52,896 nt of DNA from Bacillota bacterium. Its GTDB lineage: Bacteria > Bacillota > Sulfobacillia > Sulfobacillales > Sulfobacillaceae. The stretch lies in assembly GCA_021799435.1 (NCBI GenBank), contig JAJZAN010000012.1:1-52896 (forward strand). Direction: 5' to 3'. Position 1 is the stretch's first letter, and each line of letters starts with the position of its first letter. The translations under genes were made by a program, and so were the position numbers. Shown here one piece after another: positions 1-9,217 of this stretch. The notes beneath the pieces were generated by a model. That model made no database searches and was not told the DNA's origin. It saw only the letters and a list, made by a program, of their open reading frames with translations.

Positions 1-365
1 ATGGGACGTCGTATACTGAAGACGACGACGGAGTTTGGGTAATGCGAAAGTGGGTACCGTAAAAACTTTGGATTTCATATCTCCTATTTCTGCGGCGATC
101 GCACCGTATTTGGCCGTCCCGCCACGCATGGTGGCACTGCTCCTGGGTTGGGGCATGGGCCTCGCGGCGCTAGCGGCGAGGAAACCCAACGCGAGCGCGG
201 CGTACGGATGGTACAGCACGGGACATCTGCAGGCGGGCATTATCGTATGAATCATAAGAGTCTAGCGGGCCGAGGCGTGAGAACTTGGCCGTCCGTTGCT
301 CAACCTCCGCCTAAAGAGGCTGGATGCGGATCTGATGGTGCTGGACGATGACCGGAGATGTTAGG
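1..365. other. left-edge region without a supported gene
   Basis: No coding region is convincing here. A 71-codon frame opening with TTG at position 35 has no family resemblance and only a weak upstream purine stretch. The DNA just before 366 serves as the leader of the phosphotransferase gene. I see no tRNA, terminator or repeat. Confidence 0.5.
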
Positions 366-1265
366 ATGCATGACAGGGGCATTCCCGACTGGGGTCGGAA
401 GCCTGGGCTCGACCCCTTGGCAGACGCTGTTCGCTGGGACCCGCTGCGCCATGGAGTGGATTCGGAAGTCTGGCGCGTCGTCCTGAGCTCGGGCGAGACC
501 CTCATTGCCAAGCGGGCAACGGGGTTCGAGGCCCGAGAGTCCGCGGTTTATCACGGCTTGCTCGAGCCGCTTGGGGTTCGCCATGCGACGGTATATGCCG
601 CTTGGCGTGATGGCCAGGCAGAGATTCTATTGATCGAAGACATGGGAAGCGAGACGGTGGAGAGTGGGCCGACCGCATTAAGGTATGCCGAGGCGGGGCG
701 TTTCTTGGCCGACATGCGGCGGAAGGCCGCCGCATCCCTGCACGTACTCCCACCCGCGGTGCGGGACGCCTACTATCAATCTGCCGACAACTATCTGGGG
801 TCTGTGCAACGAGTGCTGAAGGTTGCCTCCCTTGATCCGCCACAGCGGTTGGCGTTAACACGGCTGCGTGACATCTTGCCAGGTTGCCTGGAGAGGCTGT
901 ACGCCACGGCTTGTATCAGTCTCACACACAATGACTTCAACGGGAAGAATCTGGTTGTGGGCTCAGGGGGCGTGGCAGCGATCGACTGGTCGCATACCGA
1001 GTTGACGCCGCATCTCGGCGATCTCTATGGATTGCTCAAGGATGCTGCACGCCATGGCGTGAAGGAACAGGACGTGGTGAGCGCTTATCTAGCCGGCGAT
1101 CCGATCGCTGAGAGCGCTTGGCACATTGATGTCGGCGGGCTCCTCTGGTTGACTCGGGGATTGCGATGGGCGTGGGAGGCACGGGACCGAGCCGATGATG
1201 TCCGTCGACTGACCGGGTCTCTGATTGGCGCCATAACCGAGGGCCTCGATCGCATCGAAGAGTAG
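366..1265 (+). CDS. aminoglycoside phosphotransferase (APH)-fold kinase
   Basis: Predicted cytoplasmic small-molecule kinase of the APH/choline-kinase fold, 299 residues. The Brenner motif HNDFNGKN lies at residues 188-195 (catalytic Asp190, metal-binding Asn195). IDW at 206-208 supplies the second magnesium-binding Asp. LIAKR near residue 49 is the likely nucleotide-binding Lys, and ILLIEDMG near 88-95 resembles the hinge region. I chose ATG 366 because GGAG at 354-357 sits 8 nt upstream; an in-frame ATG at 348 has no such site. The substrate cannot be read from sequence, because this fold covers antibiotic, choline, homoserine, fructosamine and macrolide kinases. The gene stands alone, about 175 bp before a GNAT gene on the same strand. 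A resistance role is possible but not supported by any neighbour. Confidence 0.8.
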   Translation: MHDRGIPDWGRKPGLDPLADAVRWDPLRHGVDSEVWRVVLSSGETLIAKRATGFEARESAVYHGLLEPLGVRHATVYAAWRDGQAEILLIEDMGSETVESGPTALRYAEAGRFLADMRRKAAASLHVLPPAVRDAYYQSADNYLGSVQRVLKVASLDPPQRLALTRLRDILPGCLERLYATACISLTHNDFNGKNLVVGSGGVAAIDWSHTELTPHLGDLYGLLKDAARHGVKEQDVVSAYLAGDPIAESAWHIDVGGLLWLTRGLRWAWEARDRADDVRRLTGSLIGAITEGLDRIEE

Positions 1266-1440
1266 TGACGGGGCATGCTGGGGGCAAATGCCAGGGGACT
1301 GCGTGCCAACCAATCCGATGATGGGGATGACATATCCTACTGACTGGATAATCGCAAACTCGGACTGGAAAATATGGGCTGTTTTGGCCGACCTGGGCGT
1401 GCTACACTCGGCATCCACCAATTCCTGAGGAGGGTCAGTC

Positions 1441-1944
1441 ATGAGTGGTGTTGTAATCACGACTGCGCGATTAAATCTCCGAAAGATGACCACCCGAGAC
1501 CTCGCTCACCTACTGCGGATCTTTTCAGACCCGGTCGCGATGCAATACTATCCCGCCACCATGAACGAGGAAGAGACGATGGGATGGATCCGGCGGACGC
1601 TCAACACCTATGACACATACGGGGTCGGATTCTGGATGGTTGAGGAGAACAGCACCGGCCGGTTTCTCGGTCAATGCGGCATCATACCCCAAGAACTCGA
1701 CGGGACTCGGCAAATGGAAATCGCATATCTGTTTGTGCGAAGCCAATGGGGACAGGCATATGGTACGGAAGCTGCCTCGGCCTGCAAGCAGTATGGGTTT
1801 GAAACTATGGGCTATCCCAAACTCATATCGCTCATTGATGCCCAAAACACCCCGTCCATGCGCGTTGCTGAGCGGATTGGCATGCAGGTGGAACCAACCA
1901 TCTCCAAATGGGGCAAAGAAGAGGTGTATTCCATATTGTGCTAA
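1441..1944 (+). CDS. GNAT family N-acetyltransferase (RimJ/RimL-like)
   Basis: Predicted acetyl-CoA-dependent N-acetyltransferase of 167 residues, close to the usual RimJ/RimL length. The N-terminus (TTARLNLRKMTTRDLAHLL) is typical of the group, as are the central strand with RFLGQCGIIP and the segment around IDAQNTPSMRVAERIGM. The last is the AxNxxSxxvxEkxGF-type end of the fold. The acetyl-CoA loop is read as RSQWGQAYGTEA (canonical Q/RxxGxG/A). The start is fixed by GAGGAGGG 6-7 nt before ATG 1441. The acceptor substrate is unknown; proteins of this group modify ribosomal-protein N-termini or small amines. No operon partner is evident. Confidence 0.85.
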   Translation: MSGVVITTARLNLRKMTTRDLAHLLRIFSDPVAMQYYPATMNEEETMGWIRRTLNTYDTYGVGFWMVEENSTGRFLGQCGIIPQELDGTRQMEIAYLFVRSQWGQAYGTEAASACKQYGFETMGYPKLISLIDAQNTPSMRVAERIGMQVEPTISKWGKEEVYSILC

Positions 1945-2462
1945 TGTGTGGGTGTTGACATCGCGGCTCAGCGGGGCCTGGTGCCCATGACCCGCCCGAA
2001 TAAGGCACACGACTTAAGACGAGGAACCTGACTGCTTAATCGTCCAGCGGATAACCCCATGAGGCGTGATTGTCACATGCAGGGGGAGCTTGAACGATCT
2101 AATCACTGGAATGAGCGACTGTAGAGAGTCGGTGCCGGTCATCCGGACCGCCTCACGCAGTTGTTGCGGGCCACGCTCGAGAGTCTGAGAGCGTTGGCTA
2201 TAGACGACACGGAGCCGGGAAACGGTCGCTTGCCGTCTCGGGACATGGTTCTGCGGGAATGACAAGGTCGTGGCTCGGGCTGTGCCGATGCCGCCACCAG
2301 CGCATACGTAGGCCCACCATCTCGGGCGGCAGGTCCGGGACGGAATGTTCCTGACTATGCTGTGGGACGCCGGAGAAGGCATCCGGCAGGGTGTGGGAAG
2401 CTCATGGGGGGTGAAGAGCGATAGTAGAGTGGGTCTTCGATGCTGAGGAGGTTCAGTGGCTC
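1945..2462. other. intergenic region with a possible remnant reading frame
   Basis: About 520 bp with no confident gene. On the minus strand the frame ending at 2014 reads in a protein-like way over its last 75 residues or so (around SQTLERGPQQLREAV and PLHVTITPHGVIRW). Its upstream part looks random and no start with a ribosome binding site was found. It may be the tail of a decayed gene. GAGGAGG at 2445-2451 belongs to the next gene. Confidence 0.3.
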
Positions 2463-3398
2463 TTGGACCGTCTTCACAGCATTTGGGATGGACGAATCGC
2501 GTCCCTCGCCCCCACGGGCTTTCCCGCCTACGGGCGTCTTTTGCATCCTGCGTACGGCCTAGACGACATGTTAGTGCGTTGGGACGCCATCGCCGTTCAC
2601 AATAACGTGCCTATCAGGTCCACCTGCGACTTTGTCCATGTGGCCCTGCCAGAGGCGGTGCCGGATGGCGCCACCGCCTGGGTGGGGGATCCGCCTCGCC
2701 TCGGGACATTGGAACCCGGACAGGCGGAACGGCTCGTCGAGGTGTTGGCATGCCAGACGAAGGATGCCGCCACCGTGTCTTTCGCCATCGATGCTAATTT
2801 TGGCCAGCATACGCTCCTCACACCTCCGCATCCGCCGGAACCCGCCCCGGATCCCATTCCGGCAGGGGTTCGGCAGGGGTTGCGGATGCGTCTTCCGGGT
2901 CGAGAGTACATCATCTATCGTGGGTCTCTTGACGATGCCTTGGTCTGGATCCGCCAAAAGAACGATCCCAACTGGCGGTGGATCAACGCCCAAACGCCGC
3001 ATTTTTGGTGGCCCCAGGATCATGCCTGGGCTGTCGCTAGTGACAGCGTGTTGCCGTGGAGCATCATCGCCGGGTCCCGGGATTTGATCGCCCAATTGGT
3101 TCGGGACACGGAAATCGAAGTGGTGCCGATTTCCGAGCACGATGTGTTGGATGCCCGGCCGGATTGGTTGACGGCCGCGATGAGGAGAGCCGTCGCCGAA
3201 CTCATGCAGCAGGGCCAGGCAGTCATTGCCACGACGCGAGGTTCGGTAGTTTTCCGCGTTACTCAGAACGACGGTATGAAGCTCGAATCCGGGGGAGGGT
3301 GGGCGCGGTTGCACCCGCGGCGGGCCAACCGCTCGTTGGAAGACCAGGTGTTCGACCGTATCTTGGGTGCACTCATGAGCCAACTGCACCTCCTATAG
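2463..3398 (+). CDS. conserved hypothetical protein
   Basis: A 311-residue soluble protein with no signal peptide or membrane segment. Its spacing of motifs recalls a hypothetical family I associate with actinobacteria. There is an N-terminal FPAYGRLLHPAY, then a central SFAIDANFG, then LPGREYIIYRG, and a HFWWPQDHAWAVASD block near residue 180 followed by SIIAGSRDLI. I know of no function for that family. The start is TTG 2463, with GAGGAGG at 2445-2451 and an 11-nt gap, slightly long but the only good site. The gene is monocistronic and converges on the ABC transporter pair. Confidence 0.65.
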   Translation: MDRLHSIWDGRIASLAPTGFPAYGRLLHPAYGLDDMLVRWDAIAVHNNVPIRSTCDFVHVALPEAVPDGATAWVGDPPRLGTLEPGQAERLVEVLACQTKDAATVSFAIDANFGQHTLLTPPHPPEPAPDPIPAGVRQGLRMRLPGREYIIYRGSLDDALVWIRQKNDPNWRWINAQTPHFWWPQDHAWAVASDSVLPWSIIAGSRDLIAQLVRDTEIEVVPISEHDVLDARPDWLTAAMRRAVAELMQQGQAVIATTRGSVVFRVTQNDGMKLESGGGWARLHPRRANRSLEDQVFDRILGALMSQLHLL

Positions 3399-3438
3399 TC
3401 TTCCCGCATAGGTGCTGCGTGGAGGGCATGACGAACAG

Positions 3439-4914
3439 TTAGTGAGCGGTGCGACGGCGCCGGGCTTGGATGAACACGGTCAGCAGAAGAGCGGCGGGGA
3501 TTAAGAGGGCGGATTGGGGATGGTGCAGCACAGCACCCATCACTACCATGAGGCCCGTCGTGATTACGGCCCGTTCATGACCTTGAAGGGAAGACTCGGC
3601 GTGTGTGGTGTCCAACCATGGACTTTCGGCAACATACCAAGAGATGATGAGGCCTGCCCAGAACAGCATGTGAAGGGGGGTGACGGGAACCGCGAGCGGC
3701 AGGAGTATCCACAGAACCAGACTTAGCGCGGCCACCAGCACCAAGGGCGCGACCGACGAGTGGATATAGCGATGGAGATTGCTATCGGGCCAGAACTGGC
3801 GCAGAAATGCGGCGTCGACATCCCGATGGTACCAGCGGGTCAGGGCATTGCGCCGGAAGCGGTAGGCGAGAAACACCCACAACATCCACGCGGTGGCGCT
3901 GGGCAGGAAGACCGCAAATAGTGCGCTCCGAAACAGCGCGGCGGTCTCTAGAATATAGAGAGCTTGGATGGGCATGCGAAAGAGGCTTAGCCCCAAGCGC
4001 CCTACCTCCCATAACGGCATAGTCCACGCGGGAACGTTTCCCCAAGGGCGCCTCCGGCGCAGGCGATTCTGGGAGCGCCAGTCGCGAATGATTTGCCGAT
4101 TCAGCTGACGCCCGATTCCTTGCTGAAGCAAGCGAATCTCGGCGTAATCGGCGCTCTGAGACTGAATAGTAATCAGGTTTAACCGTCCTGCCACGAGCAT
4201 CACCGCCAGCCATGCGGCAAGCCACACGGCCACGATGTCGACCAAGGCGCCCCCGAGCGGGTGGCCGAGGAAAGGAGCGACCGTCCATCGAAATGGTGTC
4301 GTGACCCACGGACCCAAAAGGTCGAGGGGAATCATGACGGCGGGCAAAATCCAAAGCCAACGCATCGGCCGGCTGGCACGCGCAGAGCGGGAGACCGATA
4401 ATAGCCACGACAGGGTTTGCAACGCGAGTGCTGCTGTGGTCGTCAGGAGGGATGCGGCGTAGAGATGGCGTCCCCCAGACAGGCCAAACAGCACGGTACT
4501 CGCAATGGCGCCGATGAGCAACACCTTGAATTGGGCGGGCAACAGCGCAGCAGTTGTAATGGCACGACGAGAAACAGGACTCGGTGCCAGCCATTCCAAA
4601 TCCCCGTGCGCCAACAGGAAGGGCGGGCGCATGAGCGCGGCTGCCCACCAGACCATGGCCATCCCATAGAGGACGGTGGGCAATATTGGCCAGAGTGGGG
4701 GCACTCGTCCGACGCCTACCTGTTCGGCGGTGACAACCAGTCCAGACCAGCTGACGACAACCCATCCCCCCAAAAAGAGAGCGAGGTAGACGATATACAA
4801 CTGGGTCATCAAGTCGGTCTTCTGCGTGTTCACTCCCAGAACGGCCAGCCAGTAGCGGGCGCCTGCCGTCCACTCTCTCATGCGCAGTCGTCCCACCAGG
4901 GCGGCGCTTTTCAT
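3439..4914 (-). CDS. ABC transporter permease (EcsB-like)
   Basis: A 491-residue integral membrane protein with about ten hydrophobic segments (for example YIVYLALFLGGWVVVSW near residue 45 and LVLVAALSLVLWILLPLAV in the last third). The length and general pattern resemble the EcsB-type permease, which pairs with a single ATPase in an exporter. Its ATG overlaps the TGA of the ATPase gene in an ATGA junction (4911-4914), so the two are translationally coupled. The loops are rich in Arg and Trp. In Bacillus Ecs affects secretion and processing; whether that holds here is inference. The cargo is not predictable. Confidence 0.7.
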   Translation of the reverse strand: MKSAALVGRLRMREWTAGARYWLAVLGVNTQKTDLMTQLYIVYLALFLGGWVVVSWSGLVVTAEQVGVGRVPPLWPILPTVLYGMAMVWWAAALMRPPFLLAHGDLEWLAPSPVSRRAITTAALLPAQFKVLLIGAIASTVLFGLSGGRHLYAASLLTTTAALALQTLSWLLSVSRSARASRPMRWLWILPAVMIPLDLLGPWVTTPFRWTVAPFLGHPLGGALVDIVAVWLAAWLAVMLVAGRLNLITIQSQSADYAEIRLLQQGIGRQLNRQIIRDWRSQNRLRRRRPWGNVPAWTMPLWEVGRLGLSLFRMPIQALYILETAALFRSALFAVFLPSATAWMLWVFLAYRFRRNALTRWYHRDVDAAFLRQFWPDSNLHRYIHSSVAPLVLVAALSLVLWILLPLAVPVTPLHMLFWAGLIISWYVAESPWLDTTHAESSLQGHERAVITTGLMVVMGAVLHHPQSALLIPAALLLTVFIQARRRRTAH

Positions 4915-5681
4915 GCCGAAGAGCCCCGACGCGTCTTCAACGCGTCCTTCAAGAGGCGGTATGGGATGGTGCTAAGGGAGGTGTCGGCATACCGAGTGCT
5001 CACGTCCTCCCAGACCACATCGTCAATAATGGTTCCTTGGTCCAGCACGATAAAGCGGTCCGGCGGGTAGTCTTTCGGCAGCACATGGGTGCTGGCCATG
5101 ACAGTTGTGCCGCCGTCAGCGGCCTCCCGGAGACGCTTGGCGAGGTATTCCTGAGAATAGGGGTCGAGCGGGCCGAAGGGTTCGTCGAGCAGAATCACGG
5201 CTGGTTGGGTCAATAGGGTCATGGCCAAAGCCAGCTTGTACTGCATGCCGCGGGAGAAGCTGGAGGGATAGGCGCGGCGGTTGGAATCCAAGCCGAACAC
5301 GTGCAGCAGGGATGCTGCCGACTCTTGCCATGAATGCAGCGAATGAGCCTCAGCCACCCAGGTCAAGTGTTCCCAGGCCGTGAGCTCGGGATAAAACTGG
5401 GGAGTGTCCGGCACAAGTTTGACCCAGCCACGCATGTCCCGTTCATGCATTTCGGCCGCTAATCCGTTGACGGCGATGACTCCTTTTTGCGGCCGCTGCC
5501 AGCCCGCCAGAGAGCGGAGCAGGGTGGACTTTCCGGCGCCATTTTCGCCGACGAGAATGCTGTATTGACCTCTTGGCAACGTCAACGCGACATCCGTTAA
5601 GGCGTGGTAGCCGCCGTATTGGACGTGCAGTCCTTGGGCCGTGATGCCCTCTGCATGGGATAACGTATCGTTGTCAGCCAT
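4911..5681 (-). CDS. ABC transporter ATP-binding protein (EcsA-like)
   Basis: The cytoplasmic ATPase partner of the permease at 3439-4914, 256 residues. Walker A is GENGAGKST, the signature is the divergent SFSRGMQYKLALA, Walker B with D-loop is VILLDEPFGPLD, and the switch His is in MASTHVLP. I start it at ATG 5681 (MADNDT). The frame stays open upstream to an ATG at 5969 with a GGAGG that is too close (2 nt). Those 96 extra residues are low-complexity and contain no domain. No Shine-Dalgarno precedes ATG 5681, but a promoter-like pair sits exactly where a leaderless transcript would need it (see 5688-5716). Confidence 0.85.
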   Translation of the reverse strand: MADNDTLSHAEGITAQGLHVQYGGYHALTDVALTLPRGQYSILVGENGAGKSTLLRSLAGWQRPQKGVIAVNGLAAEMHERDMRGWVKLVPDTPQFYPELTAWEHLTWVAEAHSLHSWQESAASLLHVFGLDSNRRAYPSSFSRGMQYKLALAMTLLTQPAVILLDEPFGPLDPYSQEYLAKRLREAADGGTTVMASTHVLPKDYPPDRFIVLDQGTIIDDVVWEDVSTRYADTSLSTIPYRLLKDALKTRRGSSA

Positions 5682-5687
5682 GGGGAC

Positions 5688-5716
5688 ACTGTAGCACGGA
5701 CCACATGTCCTGTCTC
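5688..5716 (-). promoter_or_regulatory. candidate leaderless promoter of the ABC pair
   Basis: Read on the minus strand: -35 GAGACA (5711-5716), a 17-bp spacer, and -10 TACAGT (5688-5693). Six bases then lead to the ATG at 5681. Transcription would therefore start at or next to the start codon, which fits the missing ribosome binding site. The hexamers match consensus 4/6 and 4/6, so this is a candidate. Confidence 0.35.
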
Positions 5717-6412
5717 TGCGCCGAGCCTCTTTTAGGATAGTTGGGGAGCGCAAAGAGAGCCGGGGCCCCAAATGGCGCCTTTTGGAGACACTTCCACTGT
5801 AGGCATCGGCGAAATTACGGCGGTCCAGCGCACCACTGGACTTAATTCTGACAACATGCTGGCTGCCACCGCAGGGGATGCCGATGGTCGCATTTTGCAC
5901 GTCGGCAGACGAAAACGCCCATCTGTTCTGGACGATTCGCAGGGGCCGAGCGGGTGACTTCGGTGTCATAACCTCCTATACGTTTAAAGTGCGACCGGAC
6001 CCTGTCGGGTCGGCATTTTCATAATCACGCCTCCTCGGCAAAACGGCCTGCATTCTCGTAACCCTCTCCTTGCATCACTCACGATTTACCCCAGACAACG
6101 TCGCACTATAGTCGCGGCCCAACGTTTCTTAAGGATTGGCAGTACCCCGGCACCCGCAAGCAAACCGCTTCTTTCCGACGGAACGGCATGATTAACGAAA
6201 GCTCAACGAGGTGCGGGGCATGGCACACCGCAGATGGCTCACAGGCATGGTCGAGCGTGCAGGTGTGTGTGGGCTCCAGCGGCGTACGCCTCCCGTATCG
6301 AAAGCGTAGACGAAGATGCGGGGCAAGTGGTAATGTCCCCTTGGATGGAACTATGAACGACTCAAACGAAACCGAATACCGAAAGGCCACGCACAAGCAA
6401 GGGGGCAGGAAT
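5717..6412. other. long gene-free leader upstream of kbl
   Basis: About 700 bp between divergent genes with no convincing coding sequence. On the plus strand at 5995-6013 there is a hairpin, CC-g-GACCC TGTC GGGTC-GG, followed by CATTTTCAT. It resembles a weak terminator. The rest (6020-6412) could be a long 5' leader for kbl-tdh. I looked for T-box and glycine-riboswitch signatures and did not find a complete one. Confidence 0.4.
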
Positions 6413-7606
6413 ATGTCCAGTCAGACACTATCGAAATTTCTCCACGACAACTTGGAAGACCTCAAGAGTCAAGGGCTATATAACGTCATCGATCCGCTTG
6501 AGAGTGGGAACGGTCCTGTGATTCGCATTGGGGGACGGGAGCTTGTCAACCTATCGTCAAACAACTACTTGGGACTTGCTACGGATGAAAGGTTGATTAG
6601 TGCTTGCGTTGCCGCTACAACGGCGGCGGGCGTTGGCGCGGGCGCGGTTCGGACCATTAATGGAACACTGTCCGTGCACGTCGAACTGGAAAAAAAACTA
6701 GCGGAGTTTAAGCATACAGAAGCTGCCATCGTATTTCAGTCGGGCTTCAATTGCAATATGGGTGCGATTTCTGCGGTCATGGACACGAACGACGCCATTT
6801 TGTCTGACGAGTTGAACCACGCATCCATCATTGATGGATGTCGGCTGTCACGAGCAAAGATTATCCGCTACAAGCATTCCGACATGGACGATCTGCGGCG
6901 AGTGGCGCACGAGGCTAAGAGTTCGGGTCTCTATAATAAAGTCATGGTCATCACAGACGGTGTCTTTTCGATGGATGGAGACATTGCAAAACTTCCGGAA
7001 ATCATTGACATCGCCGAGGAATACGATCTCATCACGTATGTCGATGACGCGCACGGCTCAGGCGTTCTGGGAAATGGTGCTGGTACGGTCAAACACTTCG
7101 GATTGTCAGACAAAGTCGACTTTCAAATCGGAACATTGTCAAAGGCGATCGGTGTTGTCGGCGGATATGTCGCAGGTAAGCAGGAATTAATTGACTGGTT
7201 GAAAGTACGCGCCCGCCCGTTTCTGTTTTCCACATCGATGACGCCGGGTTCAGCTGCAGCTTGTATCACAGCCTTGGATATCCTGATGACCAGTACAGAA
7301 CTCCAAGAGCGGCTGTGGGACAATGGCAACTACTTCAAGCAAGGCCTGAATAGGCTCGGTTTTGACATCGGTCACAGTGAGACACCCATTACCCCGTGCA
7401 TTATCGGAGAAGAGGTGCTGACGCAGACCTTCAGCAGACGTCTCTACGAGGAAGGAATTTACGCGAAGTCCATCGTCTTTCCGACGGTGCCAAAAGGCAC
7501 GGGACGCGTGCGGAACATGCCGACATCTGCCCACACCCGGGAGATGTTGGACCGTGCCTTAGCCATCTATGAAAAGGTCGGGAGGGAACTCTCGATTATC
7601 TCATAA
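6413..7606 (+). CDS. kbl: glycine C-acetyltransferase (2-amino-3-ketobutyrate CoA ligase)
   Basis: PLP-dependent alpha-oxoamine synthase of 397 residues. It cleaves 2-amino-3-ketobutyrate with CoA into glycine and acetyl-CoA, the second step of threonine degradation. The PLP lysine is K244 in [15 protein letters not shown] at 211-217 places the PLP-binding Asp/His, and NHASIIDG (His136) stacks on the cofactor. Length is normal. ATG 6413 is preceded by GGGGGCAGGA; the frame is open further upstream (to 6188), but that part has no family similarity. tdh follows after 47 bp, so the two form the classic Tdh-Kbl pathway operon. By eye, base use is less GC-rich than in surrounding genes, which may indicate acquisition. 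8-amino-7-oxononanoate synthase (BioF) is the main alternative, but the tdh neighbour argues strongly for Kbl. Confidence 0.9.
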   Translation: MSSQTLSKFLHDNLEDLKSQGLYNVIDPLESGNGPVIRIGGRELVNLSSNNYLGLATDERLISACVAATTAAGVGAGAVRTINGTLSVHVELEKKLAEFKHTEAAIVFQSGFNCNMGAISAVMDTNDAILSDELNHASIIDGCRLSRAKIIRYKHSDMDDLRRVAHEAKSSGLYNKVMVITDGVFSMDGDIAKLPEIIDIAEEYDLITYVDDAHGSGVLGNGAGTVKHFGLSDKVDFQIGTLSKAIGVVGGYVAGKQELIDWLKVRARPFLFSTSMTPGSAAACITALDILMTSTELQERLWDNGNYFKQGLNRLGFDIGHSETPITPCIIGEEVLTQTFSRRLYEEGIYAKSIVFPTVPKGTGRVRNMPTSAHTREMLDRALAIYEKVGRELSIIS

Positions 7607-7653
7607 CGCGGCAAGCGTCTCAGACATATGCAGCATGAATTGAGGGGTCAGCC

Positions 7654-8613
7654 ATGAAGACAATTCTAGTGACCGGAGCTCTTGGCCAAATCGGGTCCGA
7701 ACTGGTGACAAAATTACGCAGTCTGTATGGAGAAGACCACGTCGTGGGCACGGACATTCGCTCGGACGCCGACAACCCGGTTAGAGGCGGGGGTCCTTAT
7801 GAGACACTCGACGTTACAGACGGAAAGCGATTTCTTGCGATCGCCAAACAATATCAGGTGGATGCCGTGATTCACCTGGCCGCCCTACTGTCAGCAAAAG
7901 CAGAAGCGCAGCCGCAACTCGCATGGCACCTGAATATGACGGGTCTCGTCAATGGCCTGGAGACGGCGAGAGAACTCCAATGTCAGTTTTTCACGCCGAG
8001 TTCTATTGCGGCTTTCGGACCGTCTACGCCTCCAGACCAAACCCCGCAAGACACTATCCAAAGGCCGACTACCATATACGGTGTCACGAAGGTATCGGGG
8101 GAACTTTTGTGCGATTATTACTACCAGCGGTTTGGTGTAGATACGCGGGGCGTGCGGTTTCCAGGGCTCGTCTCATACGTGACGCCTCCGGGCGGAGGAA
8201 CGACAGACTACGCCGTGGAGATTTACTACCATGCGATCCAGCACAAGAAGTACACGTCTTATATCGCGGCTGGCACGAAGATGGACATGATGTATATGCC
8301 GGATGCCCTCGACGCCATTGTTCAACTGATGGAGGCTGACCCGGGCAAGCTGATTCACCGCAATGCATTCAATATCGCGGCCATGAGCTTTGCTCCAGAG
8401 GACGTTGCGGCGGCGATTCAGGCACGGATACCGGAGTTTGTGTTGACGTATGATGTGGACCCTGTCAGACAAAGAATTGCGGAGAGTTGGCCTAATTCTA
8501 TTGACTCGCGCTGTGCTGTGGATGAATGGGGATTCAGGCCGAAATATGACCTCGAATCAATGACCACGGACATGCTCGAAAAGTTACTGAAACGATCTGT
8601 AACGATTGAATAG
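7654..8613 (+). CDS. tdh: L-threonine 3-dehydrogenase, extended-SDR (epimerase-like) type
   Basis: NAD-dependent oxidation of L-threonine to 2-amino-3-ketobutyrate, feeding Kbl. 319 residues, the usual size for the UDP-galactose-4-epimerase-like TDH rather than the zinc MDR enzyme. The Rossmann motif TGALGQIGSE covers residues 7-16. The catalytic pair is Tyr142/Lys146 in YGVTK, with TPSSIAAFGP upstream supplying the catalytic Ser. RGVRFPGLVSYVTPPGGGTTDYA is characteristic of this TDH class. The leader contains GAGGGG before ATG 7654. It is co-directional with kbl 47 bp upstream and shares its lower GC character. About 100 bp later comes a decayed VOC gene. Confidence 0.9.
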   Translation: MKTILVTGALGQIGSELVTKLRSLYGEDHVVGTDIRSDADNPVRGGGPYETLDVTDGKRFLAIAKQYQVDAVIHLAALLSAKAEAQPQLAWHLNMTGLVNGLETARELQCQFFTPSSIAAFGPSTPPDQTPQDTIQRPTTIYGVTKVSGELLCDYYYQRFGVDTRGVRFPGLVSYVTPPGGGTTDYAVEIYYHAIQHKKYTSYIAAGTKMDMMYMPDALDAIVQLMEADPGKLIHRNAFNIAAMSFAPEDVAAAIQARIPEFVLTYDVDPVRQRIAESWPNSIDSRCAVDEWGFRPKYDLESMTTDMLEKLLKRSVTIE

Positions 8614-8710
8614 TGAGGCCATGCAGGCGTCTCACATGATGCAATAGGTTTCTGCACCGTCTAACATGGTGAGTCAAGAATCTGTGCCCAGGAGGCGCGG
8701 ACAAGTGAAT

Positions 8711-9083
8711 ATGGGTCATGACGTTAAGCGGGTCGACGTGGGTGTGCTCCCAGTGGACGACGTGGAGACCACCAAGGCCGTTTACCGCGATGTGCTCGAG
8801 AGACCGGTGACGTACGAGACTGCCGATTTCGCAAGACATTGCGTTTGACAACCTCTCCATTGCGACCAGGGTGGTCCCGACGGACAGTCACCGAGGAAGG
8901 CAACGCCCAGAGCCCTGCGTATGGGTCGAACAGGTCGATCCCATTGTCGATGGCCCGAAGACCCGCGGCACCCAGTTTGTGTCACGCCCGACAGATGAGC
9001 GAGCCGCAGTGGGGTCTTCGGACGGCCACCTTTGCGGATCCCGCCGGCAACCTGTGGGAACTGGCTCAGGAAAGCGCGAGTGA
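8711..9083 (+). pseudogene. VOC (glyoxalase/bleomycin-resistance-like) pseudogene
   Basis: A VOC-fold protein can be rebuilt only by joining three frames. Frame 1 from ATG 8711 gives LPVDDVETTKAVYRDVLERP and ends in a premature stop near 8848. A second frame from about 8833 gives DIAFDNLSIATRV and later CVWVEQVDPIVDG with FVSRPTDE. A third from about 8998 gives EPQWGLRTATFADPAGNLWE, the standard VOC C-terminus. At least two frameshifts are therefore needed (near 8825-8838 and 8990-9000). A ribosome binding site remnant (AGGAGG) precedes the start. Sequencing error is conceivable but two independent events make decay likelier. The former substrate is unknown. Confidence 0.8.
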
Positions 9084-9217
9084 TGAAGGACACGGATGGT
9101 CCTCGGCTGACGACAACCGTGACACTTCCGCGCGGTTCAATGTCGTCGGCCCGGTTGGGTTGTCCCCTGAACACAGGATCCTGGATGCGTTGCGCTCCCG
9201 TTCGAATGATTAGCGCT

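Noticed and set aside
35-250. 71-codon frame from TTG 35
   Set aside because: Start codon is weak, composition is not protein-like at the end, and it overlaps other equally poor frames.
2571-3389. 272-codon open frame on the minus strand
   Set aside because: It is antisense to the hypothetical gene at 2463, which has a ribosome binding site and family-like motifs.
4911-5969. 352-residue version of the ABC ATPase
   Set aside because: The extra 96 N-terminal residues carry no ABC homology and the ribosome binding site at 5969 is only 2 nt from the ATG.
6020-6412. T-box or glycine riboswitch upstream of kbl
   Set aside because: GATGGAAC near 6344 recalls the T-box core, but AGGGTGGNACCGCG, the specifier stems and a following terminator are not present. 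Glycine-aptamer cores were not found.
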